A stretch of DNA of 64,000 nt from positions 47,266,501 to 47,330,500 of the forward strand of contig NC_088919.1 of NCBI RefSeq assembly GCF_963576675.1, given 5' to 3'. Positions 34,873-45,002 of this stretch are shown here, piece after piece. The translations under genes and the position numbers were made by a program. Position 1 is the stretch's first letter. Each line of letters starts with the position of its first letter. A model generated the notes under the pieces. The model made no database searches and was not told where the DNA came from. It saw only the letters and a list, made by a program, of their open reading frames with translations. The DNA comes from Euphorbia lathyris (lineage: Eukaryota > Streptophyta > Magnoliopsida > Malpighiales > Euphorbiaceae).

Positions 34873-36045
34873 TTGGCTATGTTTAAACGTTGTTGTGTGG
34901 CGTCGGGTATTAAATATACAAAAGCATTATGCTATGATTGCCCCACTAGGTGGAATAGCACCTATTTGATGTTAGATGTTGCATTAGGATATCAAAAGGA
35001 AATTGACAAGTTAGAAGATCTTGATAAGAAATCTGCAGAAGATTTTGTGAATGATATTCTTGTTGAGATTGATTGGTTGAGTATTAAGAATCTTTGTAGG
35101 TTTTTGAAAAGATTTTATCATATAACTTGTAAATTCTCAGCTTCATTATATCCTACCTCTAGCCTTTATTTTCCCGAGGTAATGAAAATTCTCAAAGATA
35201 TTACATTATGTCAAAACAGTAAAAATCCTTCCTTAAAATACATGGGAACTCAAATGAGGGAAAAATTTGATAAGTATTGGGGTTTTGTTGACACAATGAA
35301 TGTGATGCTTTTTGTATCGGTGGTTTTTGACCTAAGGTATAAAATTAAGTACTTAATGGCTAAGTACACTGAATTTTATAGTGAGAACGATGTTAATGAG
35401 TTGGTGGCACAAGTCACAAAGATTATTATTTGCATTGTTAGATGAGTATATAGTGCAAAATGTGCAAGAAAATGTGAATCTTGGAGCACATTCTTCTAGT
35501 TTGGATGAAGCGGATGATGACATTGATGATGACATTGATGATTATTTTTTGAATATTGATAAAGATATGTCAATTGAGGGAGAATGAGAAAAATATGTCA
35601 ATGAGGCACCTGAAAAATATGTAATTGAGTTTGACCTTCTATTGTGGTGGAAGGTTAATGCTATGTGAAATCCTGCTTTATCCAAAGTTGTAAAAGATGT
35701 TTTTGCGATTCAATGCTCAACTGTGGCTTTTGAATCTACGTTTAGCACAAGTGGTAGAACTTTGGATCAATTTAGGAGTTCTTTAACTCTTGTTACAGCT
35801 GCGGTTTTGATTTGTTGTCAAGATTGGTTGAAGACTTCAAATCAAGCTTTCAAGCATGAAGAAAAAGTTGAAGATCTTGAAGCTATTGAAGAAGGTAATA
35901 TTTACTTAGCAATTATATTTCATAGTTTTATTTTAATTAAATGTTTATGAATACTAACTATATAAATGTTATTTAATTTGTAGAAATTAGTTCTGATCCT
36001 GAAATTGCATCATCTCTTTTATCCATATTTCAATTGGATATCTAA
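34873..36045 (+). pseudogene. hAT transposase remnant (hAT-1)
   Basis: The open part from 34873 carries CPTRWNSTYLMLDVALGY and LYFPEVMKILKDI, the middle of plant hAT transposases. The frame is lost near 35430 and resumes (DEYIVQNVQENVN; acidic DDIDDDIDD), hits TGA near 35585 and TGA near 35666, then shows the C-terminal dimerisation segment CSTVAFESTF and SGRTLDQFRSSL (35715-35790). The N-terminal BED finger and first catalytic part are missing: relative to hAT-2, sequence is deleted just before 34870. Non-functional. Confidence 0.88.
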
Positions 36046-36331
36046 GGGTTTTTTAGCCGAATCAAATGCACTTTGGTAAGCATATTTTTTTCCTTTTACT
36101 TTTTGCTAGTGTATTGATTAATTTCATTGAAGTGAAAGCTAATTAATTTAACATTTGTTGATTCACTAATATGGTAAATTTTATATGTTTAGGTTGATGT
36201 TTGGCTTTTACTGCATTTGCTTTGGAAAACAAGGAATTTGTTGTGTTAAGAAGATTCAATTACAAATTGGGATGATGATTAAAGAGATTTTGCTAATGAA
36301 GTGTTGTCTTTTTTTGAATTAAAGGTTGTTT

Positions 36332-36350
36332 TTGTTTCAAAAAAAAAAAA
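36332..36350. other. Very short retroposed insertion (poly-A with 10-bp duplication)
   Basis: TTGTTTC followed by a run of A sits between two copies of AAGGTTGTTT (36322-36331 and 36351-36360). hAT-2 has a single AAGGTTGTTT at the matching place (about 50892-50901), i.e. the empty site. Looks like an extremely 5'-truncated LINE or SINE copy. Confidence 0.6.
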
Positions 36351-36455
36351 AAGGTTGTTTCTTTTTATGGATTTGTTATTTTGTAACTTTGATTTTGTGG
36401 GTTTTTTTAGCCTTGTTGTCTACTGTAACTTTTAATGAATGTTGTTTACTTCCTA

Positions 36456-38702
36456 AAAAAATATAATTTTTTTTTTTTGGTAGAAAAGGAAAAGAAAAAT
36501 GAATAACAACAAACTACCCAGGAATTAGCCTAGGGAAGCTAACCCCAATCCTATCTTCTAAGAGAAGATGAGAGATGAAACTAGGGGAAACAGGAAGGGT
36601 AGTAACGCCTAACGTCCCTTCATGGCCCGCCGCCGCCAAGCGATCAGCAACACGATTCTGCTCTCTAAAAATGTGTCTGAACTCTACGAACTCAAAGGAG
36701 GAGCAAAGCCTTATAATAGCTTTGATGAGGTTGCGACTGTTAAGACCCATAGAATGATTCTCAGAAATCATTTTGATTGCTTCCAAATTATCAGACTCCA
36801 CAGAGAGCCTCTTAACACCCAGCCTTTTAGCAAGATTGATTCCAGTAAGAATAGCCCAGAGCTCCGCAGAAAAGGAAGAACCCAACCCTAAATTCTGGGA
36901 GAACCCAGAAAGCCAGACGCCCCCTACATCTCTAAGCACACCTCCAGCCGCAATCTTACCGTTACTGAGGCAGGAACCATCAGTATTCAGCTTCACAACC
37001 CCCTCTCTTGGCCTGCTCCATCCCACGAGATGGACATCACAACACTGAGAGGCTCTGGCAAGGGACTCTCCTTTGAAACTATCGATAATAGAGAAAAGTT
37101 TTTTCGAGAAGAAATCAGCTAAGTTTGTCATAAAAACAGTTTTATCTCCAAAAATCTCCTCGTTTCTCCATTTCCAAACTTGGTGACAGATAATAGCAAA
37201 GAAAATGTCACCATGCTCCATGTATGGAAGCAACTTTCCTCTAACACCATCAGAGAACCAGTCGACCTCAGAATGTGCCATGAAGGAAGAGAAAATATGG
37301 TGTGGGAGAATTTTCCTCCAAACCTCTTTACTATTAGAGCAATCTCTAAGAGCATGGCACAAAGTCTCAACATGGCCTCTGCATCTACTGCAAGCTCCAG
37401 AATCAGCCAAGTGCCTTCTGTGCCTATCCGAATTAGTAAGAAGCCTGTCCTTAACGCCCAGCCACAGGAAACTCCTAATACGGAAAGGAACTTTAAGGGT
37501 CCAAATCGACTTCCACACATCCGAGGGAGGATCAGATCTAAAGAGAGAGAAAGCTTCAAAGGCCGATTTGCAAGAATAAACTCCATTGTTAGTCAGCGCC
37601 CAACAGTGCCTATCCAAGTCTTCCTCTTGATTACTCACCTTCACTCCCCGCATTCTAAGGAGAGTCTCAAGGCTAAAGAAAGTATCAAACTTTGACCAGA
37701 TCCAGTCCCCTTCCGAGTCAACCACATCGGCAATCCTCCAGTTGCGTATATCACTAGGCGGGGGGGAAGAACACACCTCAATTAACGGTTTATCCCCAAT
37801 CCAGTTATCAAACCAGAAACTAATGGACTTACCATTCCCCACCTCCAGGCCAACTCCCGAGCAGAACTCATCAAACACAGCACTAAGTCCTTTCCAGAGG
37901 AAGGAACAATTAGCAACTCTCTCTTTCGGGCCCCCGAAGATTTTGTCTTTCCGATACTTACCACAAAGGAGGCGAACCCAAAGAGAGGAGGGGTTTTGCC
38001 ACATACGCCAAAGGAGTTTCATTAATAAAACTTTATTATTGTCCTTTGCTTTCCTAATACCCAGACCCCCAGAATCTTTAGGCTGGCAAACCTCACTCCA
38101 AGGCACAAGATGGATCTTCCTGCCCTCCGCAGCTTCCCCCCACAGGAACCTACGGTTAATCTTGTCAAGATCATTAAGCACAGGATCCGGAAGCTTACAA
38201 GCCTGCATGATGTGATTGGGAGCAGCACAATTAACAGATTGAATTAACGTGAGGCGGCCAGCGAGAGACAGAGTCTTGGCTTTCCAAGTGGCACACTTCG
38301 AATTAGCTTTATCCAAAGTCTCTTTGAAGGAGCCTTTAGACACACGCTCACTATGGAGGGGAACGCCCAGATACTTCCCAAGAGAATCAGTAAGAGGAAT
38401 ACCTGAGAGATCACTTAATCTCTTACAGACTCTCTGATTCATATTCTTAGAGCACATCATCCTAGATTTCTGGATATTAAGCTTCTGCCCAGAGGCCGAA
38501 CAAAAACAATCCAGAATATCCATAATGACTCTCAACTGCTCCTCATTACCCTCAAGAAAGATAAGGACATCATCTGCAAAGAATAAGTGAGTCACCTGGG
38601 GACAGAAGCTGTTGATCGCCACAAGGTGGAAACTCCCATTATCAATCGCATCCTGAATCAGGTGAGAGAGCCTCTCCATAGCAATAACAAAAAATATAAT
38701 TT
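36456..38702 (-). mobile_element. LINE-1: 5'-truncated L1-type LINE nested in hAT-1
   Basis: Body 36470-38688, flanked by a 14-bp duplication AAAAAATATAATTT at 36456-36469 and 38689-38702. The T run at 36470-36478 is the poly-A tail on the minus strand. The empty site is seen in hAT-2 near 50728-50745. 5' truncation falls inside RT. Because its ORF is still open, this is a fairly recent insertion. Confidence 0.93.
36514..38679 (-). CDS. LINE ORF2 C-terminal part: RT end, zf-RVT and RNase H
   Basis: 721 codons without a stop. Order: RT palm with the catalytic FADDVLIFLEG (about residues 34-44), the thumb region (SLAGRLTLIQSV, INRRFLWGEAAEGRK), the zf-RVT domain (SIWTLKVPFRIRSFLWL, CSRCRGHVETLCHALRDC), and plant LINE RNase H (LNTDGSCLSNGKIAAGG, AELWAILTGINLAK, VESDNLEAI, NRVADRLAAAGH). 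The first part of ORF2 (endonuclease and RT fingers) and ORF1 are absent; coding continues to the 5' truncation point at about 38690, so the Met used here is internal. Non-autonomous despite the open frame. If transcribed it would give a protein lacking endonuclease. Confidence 0.9.
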   Translation of the reverse strand: MERLSHLIQDAIDNGSFHLVAINSFCPQVTHLFFADDVLIFLEGNEEQLRVIMDILDCFCSASGQKLNIQKSRMMCSKNMNQRVCKRLSDLSGIPLTDSLGKYLGVPLHSERVSKGSFKETLDKANSKCATWKAKTLSLAGRLTLIQSVNCAAPNHIMQACKLPDPVLNDLDKINRRFLWGEAAEGRKIHLVPWSEVCQPKDSGGLGIRKAKDNNKVLLMKLLWRMWQNPSSLWVRLLCGKYRKDKIFGGPKERVANCSFLWKGLSAVFDEFCSGVGLEVGNGKSISFWFDNWIGDKPLIEVCSSPPPSDIRNWRIADVVDSEGDWIWSKFDTFFSLETLLRMRGVKVSNQEEDLDRHCWALTNNGVYSCKSAFEAFSLFRSDPPSDVWKSIWTLKVPFRIRSFLWLGVKDRLLTNSDRHRRHLADSGACSRCRGHVETLCHALRDCSNSKEVWRKILPHHIFSSFMAHSEVDWFSDGVRGKLLPYMEHGDIFFAIICHQVWKWRNEEIFGDKTVFMTNLADFFSKKLFSIIDSFKGESLARASQCCDVHLVGWSRPREGVVKLNTDGSCLSNGKIAAGGVLRDVGGVWLSGFSQNLGLGSSFSAELWAILTGINLAKRLGVKRLSVESDNLEAIKMISENHSMGLNSRNLIKAIIRLCSSFEFVEFRHIFREQNRVADRLAAAGHEGTLGVTTLPVSPSFISHLLLEDRIGVSFPRLIPG

Positions 38703-39008
38703 ATTTCAAGTTATGTAAGATAATAAAATTTTATATTTTATTATCTTGTAAATTAAATTTTTAATTTATTTTTTAGGACTTAAACTATTAGATATTTATC
38801 TGAATCCCCGAAAAATTATATTGGATTGGACCGGAACCGAATCTCCGAATCCTCGAACTGGACTGGACTGAAATTTTGGGGCAATTCAATTCTGGAGATT
38901 TATTCTTTCAATCCAATCCTGGAGATTTCCTTTTATTAATCTCCGAATTTCAATCCAATACTGGAGATTCATGAATCCCCGACTTGGACCGAACTGTGCC
39001 CAGCCCTA

Positions 39009-39016
39009 CTCACAAC
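39009..39016. repeat. Target site duplication CTCACAAC, right copy (hAT-1)
   Basis: Exact partner of 34251-34258. Confidence 0.97.
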
Positions 39017-39039
39017 TACTTTATATACATCATCCATTT

Positions 39040-39260
39040 AATAAACATCATTAAATGGATTATGTTTGAATGGGAAATCAATTTATATTTGAATGGGACA
39101 TAGTACTAATTATGTTTGAATGGGAAATCAATTTATATCACATTAAAGTAAATAAAAAGAATGTAACTATTTTCTGATTGAACAATGTAGTATTTATTCC
39201 GGAACAACATATGTATTAGGATGGAACAATACAGTATATGGAATAGAACAAATTATGTAT
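39040..39260 (+). repeat. 22-bp repeat units right of hAT-1
   Basis: GAAC cores at 39180, 39202, 39224 and 39246. The block 39105-39255 is a diverged direct copy of 33898-34050. The following 39260-39800 is AT-rich and I see no gene in it. Confidence 0.88.
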
Positions 39261-39805
39261 ACCGCTGAATATATCCAATTGATCAGTAACTTTGCTTTTG
39301 AGGATTCATCCTGTAAAATAGAAAATGAAATTATATAGTTACATTTGTTTCAGTAATAAGTGATCAATAAGTAATGACTGTTTGTTGGAATATAAATAAT
39401 ACATGGTATATGTTTGTTAATAAAATGAATACAGATTTATTTTAATCTGATTTTAATTCATTCCCTTTGCAATAATAAATAAATAAATAAATAATTACTG
39501 ATTCTGATAATTTATTAGTATTTAAATTTCAATTAATATAGGAAATAATACCAATAGTTTAAGAGACTGATTCACAGATTTATTTTATTTGGCATTTAAT
39601 TAAAATTTTGATATACGTAATAATCTTAATACTGATGATATCCCCAATATATATTTATTTTGAATGAAAAGGCGTGTTTCATTGCAGGAAAAGTATAATT
39701 TGAAGAGACTCAATAAATTAAAGCTGTTGAGTTTTACAATAGATAATCATTTGAATGAAAGAAAGCGTGTTTGACATTAGGAAGTTGAAGAGACTAAATA
39801 ACCGT

Positions 39806-39816
39806 CTATAAATAGT
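39806..39816 (+). promoter_or_regulatory. TATA box upstream of small ORF in element D
   Basis: CTATAAATAGT lies 54-64 bp before the ATG at 39870, a standard plant TATA-to-start layout. Confidence 0.6.
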
Positions 39817-39869
39817 ATTGGTGTTTTTATTGATCGTATTTTTTTTAGTATAAGTGAATTGAAGCAAAA

Positions 39870-40214
39870 ATGTCAGGAAGCAGTTCGAGTTCGTTTAAGA
39901 GATCGAGGTGTTATTCTCCTGATAAACATTTAGTACCTAAAGCAGATAGTGAAATTCCTAATGAGCTTTTTAAAGTTATTGAAGATATGGAGGAAACTTT
40001 TATGGAAGGGGATATTGACGACATCCTAAAGAAGCTAAAGGGCATGAAGGCTTTCATGTCTTTATTTTGTGACTCAATGATGTCTTTCATTGAGAAAGGA
40101 GTGGAGGAGAAAGCCGAGTTGAAGGAGGAGCTGCAGGAAGTGAAGAAGAATTTGAAGGACCAGATTAAGAAATATAACAATGATGTTTTGGATCCTGATA
40201 ATGATTTTCTTTAA
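39870..40214 (+). CDS. Small coiled-coil protein gene of element D (114 aa), unknown function
   Basis: Single uninterrupted ORF, MSGSSSSSFKRSRCYSPD to DPDNDFL. Residues 1-20 are Ser/Arg-rich and could be a nuclear-type basic stretch; 30-75 are acidic and hydrophobic (VIEDMEETFMEGDIDDIL); 78-105 form a heptad-like coiled coil (EKGVEEKAELKEELQEVKKN). It has its own TATA box and lies between the Ulp1-like gene and the 3' end of the transposase. I do not recognise the family. Its clean frame, promoter spacing and place in a complete MULE argue for a real third gene of the element. Confidence 0.65.
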   Translation: MSGSSSSSFKRSRCYSPDKHLVPKADSEIPNELFKVIEDMEETFMEGDIDDILKKLKGMKAFMSLFCDSMMSFIEKGVEEKAELKEELQEVKKNLKDQIKKYNNDVLDPDNDFL

Positions 40215-40494
40215 TGTTATTTTTTTTTATTGTGAACAATTTTTTTTTAAATTTATGTTTGTATTTTATTTTTATTTTTATGTTTGTATGTTTTTTTATT
40301 TAATGATATATAATTTTGTTATGTTTTTATTTATTTTTGGTAGAAGTTACCTGTTTTTATACTGCTATATATTATTGATGTTCATATATTGTTAATGTAA
40401 ACACATGTTGTTTGAAATTAAAAGACCGGTTTTCAAAATGAAGTAAAATAAGAAAATATACTGCTAGATTAAATAAAGTTTAGACATAGGGAAT

Positions 40495-43446
40495 TTACCT
40501 TATTTCTTTGCACATCCTCTGTTTTTTCTGTGTTTGTTCAATTGCTTTCTCTTTTTCTCCCTTCAATCTTTTCTCACTGTTTGTAACATGAATCACAGTT
40601 CCTTTCTTTTTTGAAATTTTAGGTTCTTTGATAAGAACTTCAGACGACCGACTTGTTCCAACCAACATCTCTATGTCTTGAATTTTAGTAGAATTGTTGA
40701 TGTTCTTTCTTTTCTTTGCTTCCAAATTTCCCCTCAATGCTTGAATGTTTGTTGTGAGATTATTTAGATCCTCTTCATCTCCTTCAGCTAAGCATACAGT
40801 CATGTGAATCTCAGACCATAAGTTATTCAACATTATTTTCTTACCCATTGTTTTAGCACATTCTTCTATAACATTATTTTGCAATGTTATCTCTGGTAAG
40901 ATTTTCCATCTGTTTAGGACATACTGCTCAGGAATTTTCTCCAGCATTCTATCTTTCCATACAAACACCATATGTCTACAGGGAATTCCTGCTCTATTGA
41001 ACATCTTGCACGAACATGTTGTGTCACTGTTGTTTGTATAATAAACAACCTGATATGTTGTTTTTTTACCTTTCTCCCTTACAGTGATTATGCATCTGTC
41101 ATAATATCTCTGTATATCATCAACTCCACAATTAAAGGAAGCATCTAGCACTTGTTTTTGAAATTCATAAAAGGCTGTTCTTGTAAATACTTCTGATGCA
41201 TGTTTTTCAATAGGAATTGGTGTTTGAGATATAGGTATTGAGTGTTTGGAATCATTGTCATTTTTACCTTGTGAATGCCTTTGTGCTTCCATTGCACCCT
41301 CAAACCGGAGGAGGAATTCTATGAGAGTTAAATGACTTTTTGTGAAAGAACTGAAAAAGTGATTTTCACTTTCTGACCTTGATGTTGTTCTCATTAAGCC
41401 GGCTAGAAATGAGTCTCTGAAATATGCAGGAATCCATGTTGATCTTATATCATACATGTGTTTCAGCCATCCATGTTCTTCTAAATTGAATTCCAAAATA
41501 ATTCCCATCCATTTTTCCTCAAACTCTTCTGGTTCCAATTCTACACTCCACACATAAGAATTTATCTCTGTGATAAAATCTGTTTCTTGCATTATTTGTC
41601 ATCCTGTATTAGTAACAAAAGAGTTTTAGAAGGAATTGAATGTATGTATATTGAACAACACATATTTTGTAGGAACAATATATGTATTATTATGGAACAA
41701 CATATGTATTATTTGGGAACATTTTATTTATTGAATGAGATAATAGAAAATAAACGGTATAGAATGATTTTTCATACCTATTTTGTCTGACATTTTTTTC
41801 ATAATGCGCCACATGCAAAATCTGTGTTCTGTTTTTTTGAAAACATTTCTTATTGCAACTATCATTGCTGGATCTTGGTCTGTTATCAAGCAAGTTGGCT
41901 CATTGTTGTCCATTGCTTTAATAAATGTTCTAAAAACCCACTCAAATGATGTAATATCTTCGTTAGCCACGAAACAAGATGCAAATGTAATACATTTTTT
42001 GTGGTTGTCAACCCCAGTAAATGGTCCAAATATCATATTGTACCAGTTCAGTTTAGCATAAAAATAAGATTTTTTGTTTGAAGAACTTGACATTTGTATT
42101 GCAACAACATAATTTTATGTAAAAGATTATTATGTAGTACCTGTTTGTGCTATATGTGGTGTCAAATGAGACCATATCCCCATAAAGAGCATAGTTTTTG
42201 ATACATACAGAGTCTGCCCATAAAGCTCTACAGAGTCTGCCGTCTTGATCTACTTCAAATTCGAAAAATAATGCACTCCATAACTCCTTTTTTTTCTGAA
42301 AATTATCTACGAACATTTGTGCATCTGAATCCTTAATATAGGCTTTCAAGTCTCTCTGGAAGTTTTTAAAATCTATTTTCGATGCACCAATTTTTTCATA
42401 TCCTCCATAAAGTTCCTTTGCTTGTCTATAAGTTTTCAGCGGACCAACATTCATCTATTCAACCAAATCAGATTTTTTATTTTTTAGATTAAATGAGCAG
42501 AATTATATAACTAACAGTTTAGTATTTACAATGCATAAGTATTATGAAGTAGATGGTTTACCTTTGCATTATTAACTACCATCTTTTTGAGTAGAAGGTT
42601 CATGTTCCTGCCATCTTTTTGATATTGTACAAATCCTGGAGTGTAGAGAATATGATTATGTTCTTCTTTGAACTGTGTCACTTCATAGAATCCACTGTCA
42701 GAAAGTTTGATAATCATTTTAGCACTGCATCCTACTCGACTGAGTGTCATTTTTCTTCTTTTTACATCACTGGATGTTTCTTTTTTCCTTTGATATTTGT
42801 AACCTTCTTTATTGCAGACATAAAATTGTTCTTTTATAACACCTTGTTTTTTTCTTGATGTTGATACCCTACTATTAAATCCAGCAGCACATGCATATGA
42901 TTTGTAGAATTCTTGAGCTTTATCATAATTCTCAAATATCATTCCAAGCGCAGGTTTTAACTCATTTGAACAATTAGGGATCCATAATTTTATTCCGTTA
43001 GGACTGAGTCTTGTAGTTACTTCTGGTGTGTAAGGTACAATTGCAGTAGAAGAGTAACTAGGCGAAAGCATATCTACAAAACAGTTAAGAGATTCAAGTT
43101 AAGAGCAGATTTCAATATTTTCAATATATTGCAGATATAATTCATTCGGAACAAACCATACATTTACTATGAACAAACCATATATTTAGTAGGAACAAAT
43201 AGTACATTGATTTTGAACAAATAATGTAGGTACATTGAACAACTAGTACATTCAGTATACAGCGTTTGTGAATAATTAGTGTAAGAAATCAATTACTAAT
43301 GTGATCAGATCTCAATATTTTCAATAAATATGATATAAATTTCTAGTTGTAGATATAAGCACAATACCAGAAGATGATGTTGTTCCGTTTGTCATTTTGG
43401 ACTTATTGTGGTCTTCATATTCCATATTCTGGTGTTCGGATTCCAT
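40495..43446 (-). CDS. FAR1/MULE transposase of element D, five or more exons
   Basis: Exon 1 (43446-43368) starts MESEHQNMEYEDH. Exon 2 (43073-42562) carries the FAR1-type WRKY-GCM1 zinc finger (NYDKAQEFYKSYACAAGF, VGCSAKMIIK, EEHNHIL). Exon 3 (42454-42141) begins MNVGPLKTYRQAKELYGG and ends FDTTYSTNR with the first catalytic Asp (42161-42163). Exon 4 (to about 41770) has FGPFTGVDNHKK and the second Asp in LITDQDPAM (41878-41880). Exon 5 (41592-40495) has the Glu in SESENHFFSSF (41365-41367) and a SWIM finger CSCKMF-IPCRHM. GT-AG borders are clear for introns 1-3. I found no stop or shift, so it may be functional. The exact start of exon 4 is not settled. Confidence 0.85.
41645..41735 (+). 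repeat. 22-bp repeat units in an intron of the transposase gene
   Basis: GAAC cores at 41653, 41673, 41695 and 41717 (spacing 20, 22, 22), still on the plus strand although the gene is on the minus strand. Confidence 0.85.
43130..43265 (+). repeat. 22-bp repeat units in intron 1 of the transposase gene
   Basis: GAAC cores at 43149, 43171, 43193, 43215 and 43237, exact 22-bp spacing, plus-strand orientation. Confidence 0.9.
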
Positions 43447-43477
43447 ATTCAGATTGAATTATATGAATACAGATGAG

Positions 43478-43660
43478 AAATCGATCAATAATGTTGAGGA
43501 TAAGAAAATCGATCTGTAATGTTGAGAGAAGAAAATCGATCGATAACTCAGAGGAGAAGTAAATCGATCGACAATGGCGAGAAGAAGAAAATCAGATATT
43601 AATCTGAATACAGATTACAAATCGATCGACAATGGTGAGGAGAAGAAAATCGATTAAGCA
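43478..43660. repeat. About 28-bp tandem array with ATCGAT cores upstream of the transposase
   Basis: ATCGAT occurs at 43480, 43508, 43535, 43563, 43621 and 43648, about 28 bp or twice that apart, within AATGTTGAGGAGAAGAAA-like units. It covers the 5' UTR and promoter side of the transposase and ends about 170 bp from the right terminus. Confidence 0.8.
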
Positions 43661-43771
43661 TGTTGAAGAATGAACTTTGATTCGCGCGTTTTTTGTGTGA
43701 TGGAGGCAGGAGAACGAAATTGACGCGTGTTTTTTGAATTGAATTTTGTTGCCAAAACTACGTAGTTTTGT

Positions 43772-43831
43772 TATGTCACACAATAAGGTTATTGTCGCAC
43801 CGTAAGCCCTTGTCACACTGGATCTCACCCC
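43772..43831 (-). repeat. Right terminal inverted repeat of element D
   Basis: Reversed, it reads GAGATCCAGTGTGACAAGGG then GCTTACGGTGCGACAA and CCTTATTGTGTGACA, matching the left terminus. A TA run and (TTTA)n follow. Confidence 0.75.
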
Positions 43832-45002
43832 TATATATATATATTTATTTATTTATTTATTTTTATTTTCCATTCATCATTATTATTTTTCTTAAAAAAA
43901 TAGAAACTATACCCTAAAATTAAACCTAAGCTTTCTATATACATAAAAAAAATAAAATTTATTTTATTTTGGACCAACACATCCAATAAATAATTTTAAT
44001 TTATCAACACTGCCTATTTAATATGTCAACACGTCTTTGAAAAATGGTTGTCACATTTTGACAAAGAAAACACCATTTGACCTTCTTTTTATTATTTATA
44101 TCATTAAATCACTATTTTGAACTCTAATATTTTTGAAATAACAGTACGTCGAACTAATTTTATTTATATGCATTTATCTTTTTTAACCATATTTTTATGA
44201 AGTGATATATATTTTTTATTAGTTGAATGTAATATACTAAAAATATTGTAAAAATTCTCAATGCTATAATTTTGGAGTTTTGTTTTTGTTTTTCTTTCGT
44301 TTTTGCCCACCCATCCCTTTTAATAAATATTGCCTTGTGGTTAGGGATGGAACAAAGGATTCTACAAGTTTCCAACAATATATTATGTTTTTTTAGGGGA
44401 AAGTATGTTGTTGTTTTTTTGAAATCAAAAGTATGTTGTTTTAGTTGTTCATGCAAATTTAGAATTTGAGGCAAACACAAATTAACTGTTATTGGGCGTA
44501 GACTACTAGCCCTGTAAGAACAACTATTATGGGCCTAAATGGGCTGAACAGGCCTTAAAAAAATAGGAAAATTTATGTAGAAATCCACTTTTAAAAACTT
44601 ATCAACAACTACATCAATATAAAATGTTATTTTTAATATATTTTAACGATTAAATTTTTATAAATTATATATCTAAATTATATATTTTTAAATTAGAATA
44701 TAAAATTGATATTATGATATATATTTTAATTGGAATTTATATAATACTTTCTTGATTAATAAATAAAAAATACAAAAATATAAATCCGATTAATTCTGAT
44801 TAATCCTCAAGGATTTTATCTGTCCGACTAGCGTCTAGCATTTTTTACAAACTTGATTAATATCATTTTTATTTTTAGTGTAGGATCCACTTAAATCAAA
44901 TGGATTGATATCCAACCACTAGAAAGGTTTGTGATTAGAAAAAATGAGGTGGCATTTCTAACCACCCCCAATCATTAGAGGTTTCCTAAGCAAAACCCCC
45001 CA
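43832..45002. other. AT-rich intergenic DNA, no gene seen
   Basis: Starts with (TA)n and (TTTA)n next to element D. 44570-44760 is very AT-rich and resembles MITE debris (GTAGAAATCCACTTTTAAA). ORFs on either strand are low-complexity products. Confidence 0.6.

Larger units (their letters stand above)
34259..39008 (+). mobile_element. hAT-1: hAT transposon nested in element D
   Basis: Ends are TAGGGCTGGGC and its inverted partner GCCCAGCCCTA, with the 8-bp duplication CTCACAAC diagnostic of hAT. Both subterminal regions are filled with short direct and inverted GGACCGAA-type motifs (34285-34460 and 38815-39000), typical sites for hAT transposase. It contains a decayed transposase, a tRNA-like segment, and a nested LINE. 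A relative (hAT-2) lies at 50421-52995 in the opposite orientation. Confidence 0.95.
27452..43831. mobile_element. Element D: Kaonashi-type MULE with Ulp1-like gene and FAR1-type transposase
   Basis: A DNA transposon of about 16.4 kb (about 11.6 kb without the nested hAT). It carries a plus-strand Ulp1-like gene, a small plus-strand ORF and a minus-strand FAR1/MULE transposase. The ends share an imperfect inverted repeat of about 55 bp, beginning GAGATC-NN-GTGTG. Mutator-like elements carrying Ulp1-like cysteine protease genes are known in plants as Kaonashi elements. The transposase appears open in each exon; the protease gene has at least two lesions. Confidence 0.85.

Noticed and set aside
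37128..38228. Several ORFs opposite or overlapping LINE-1
   Set aside because: Shadows of the 721-codon LINE frame without motifs of their own.
44160..44480. 106-codon ORF on the minus strand
   Set aside because: AT-rich, Lys/Ile/Asn composition, no motif and no promoter layout.
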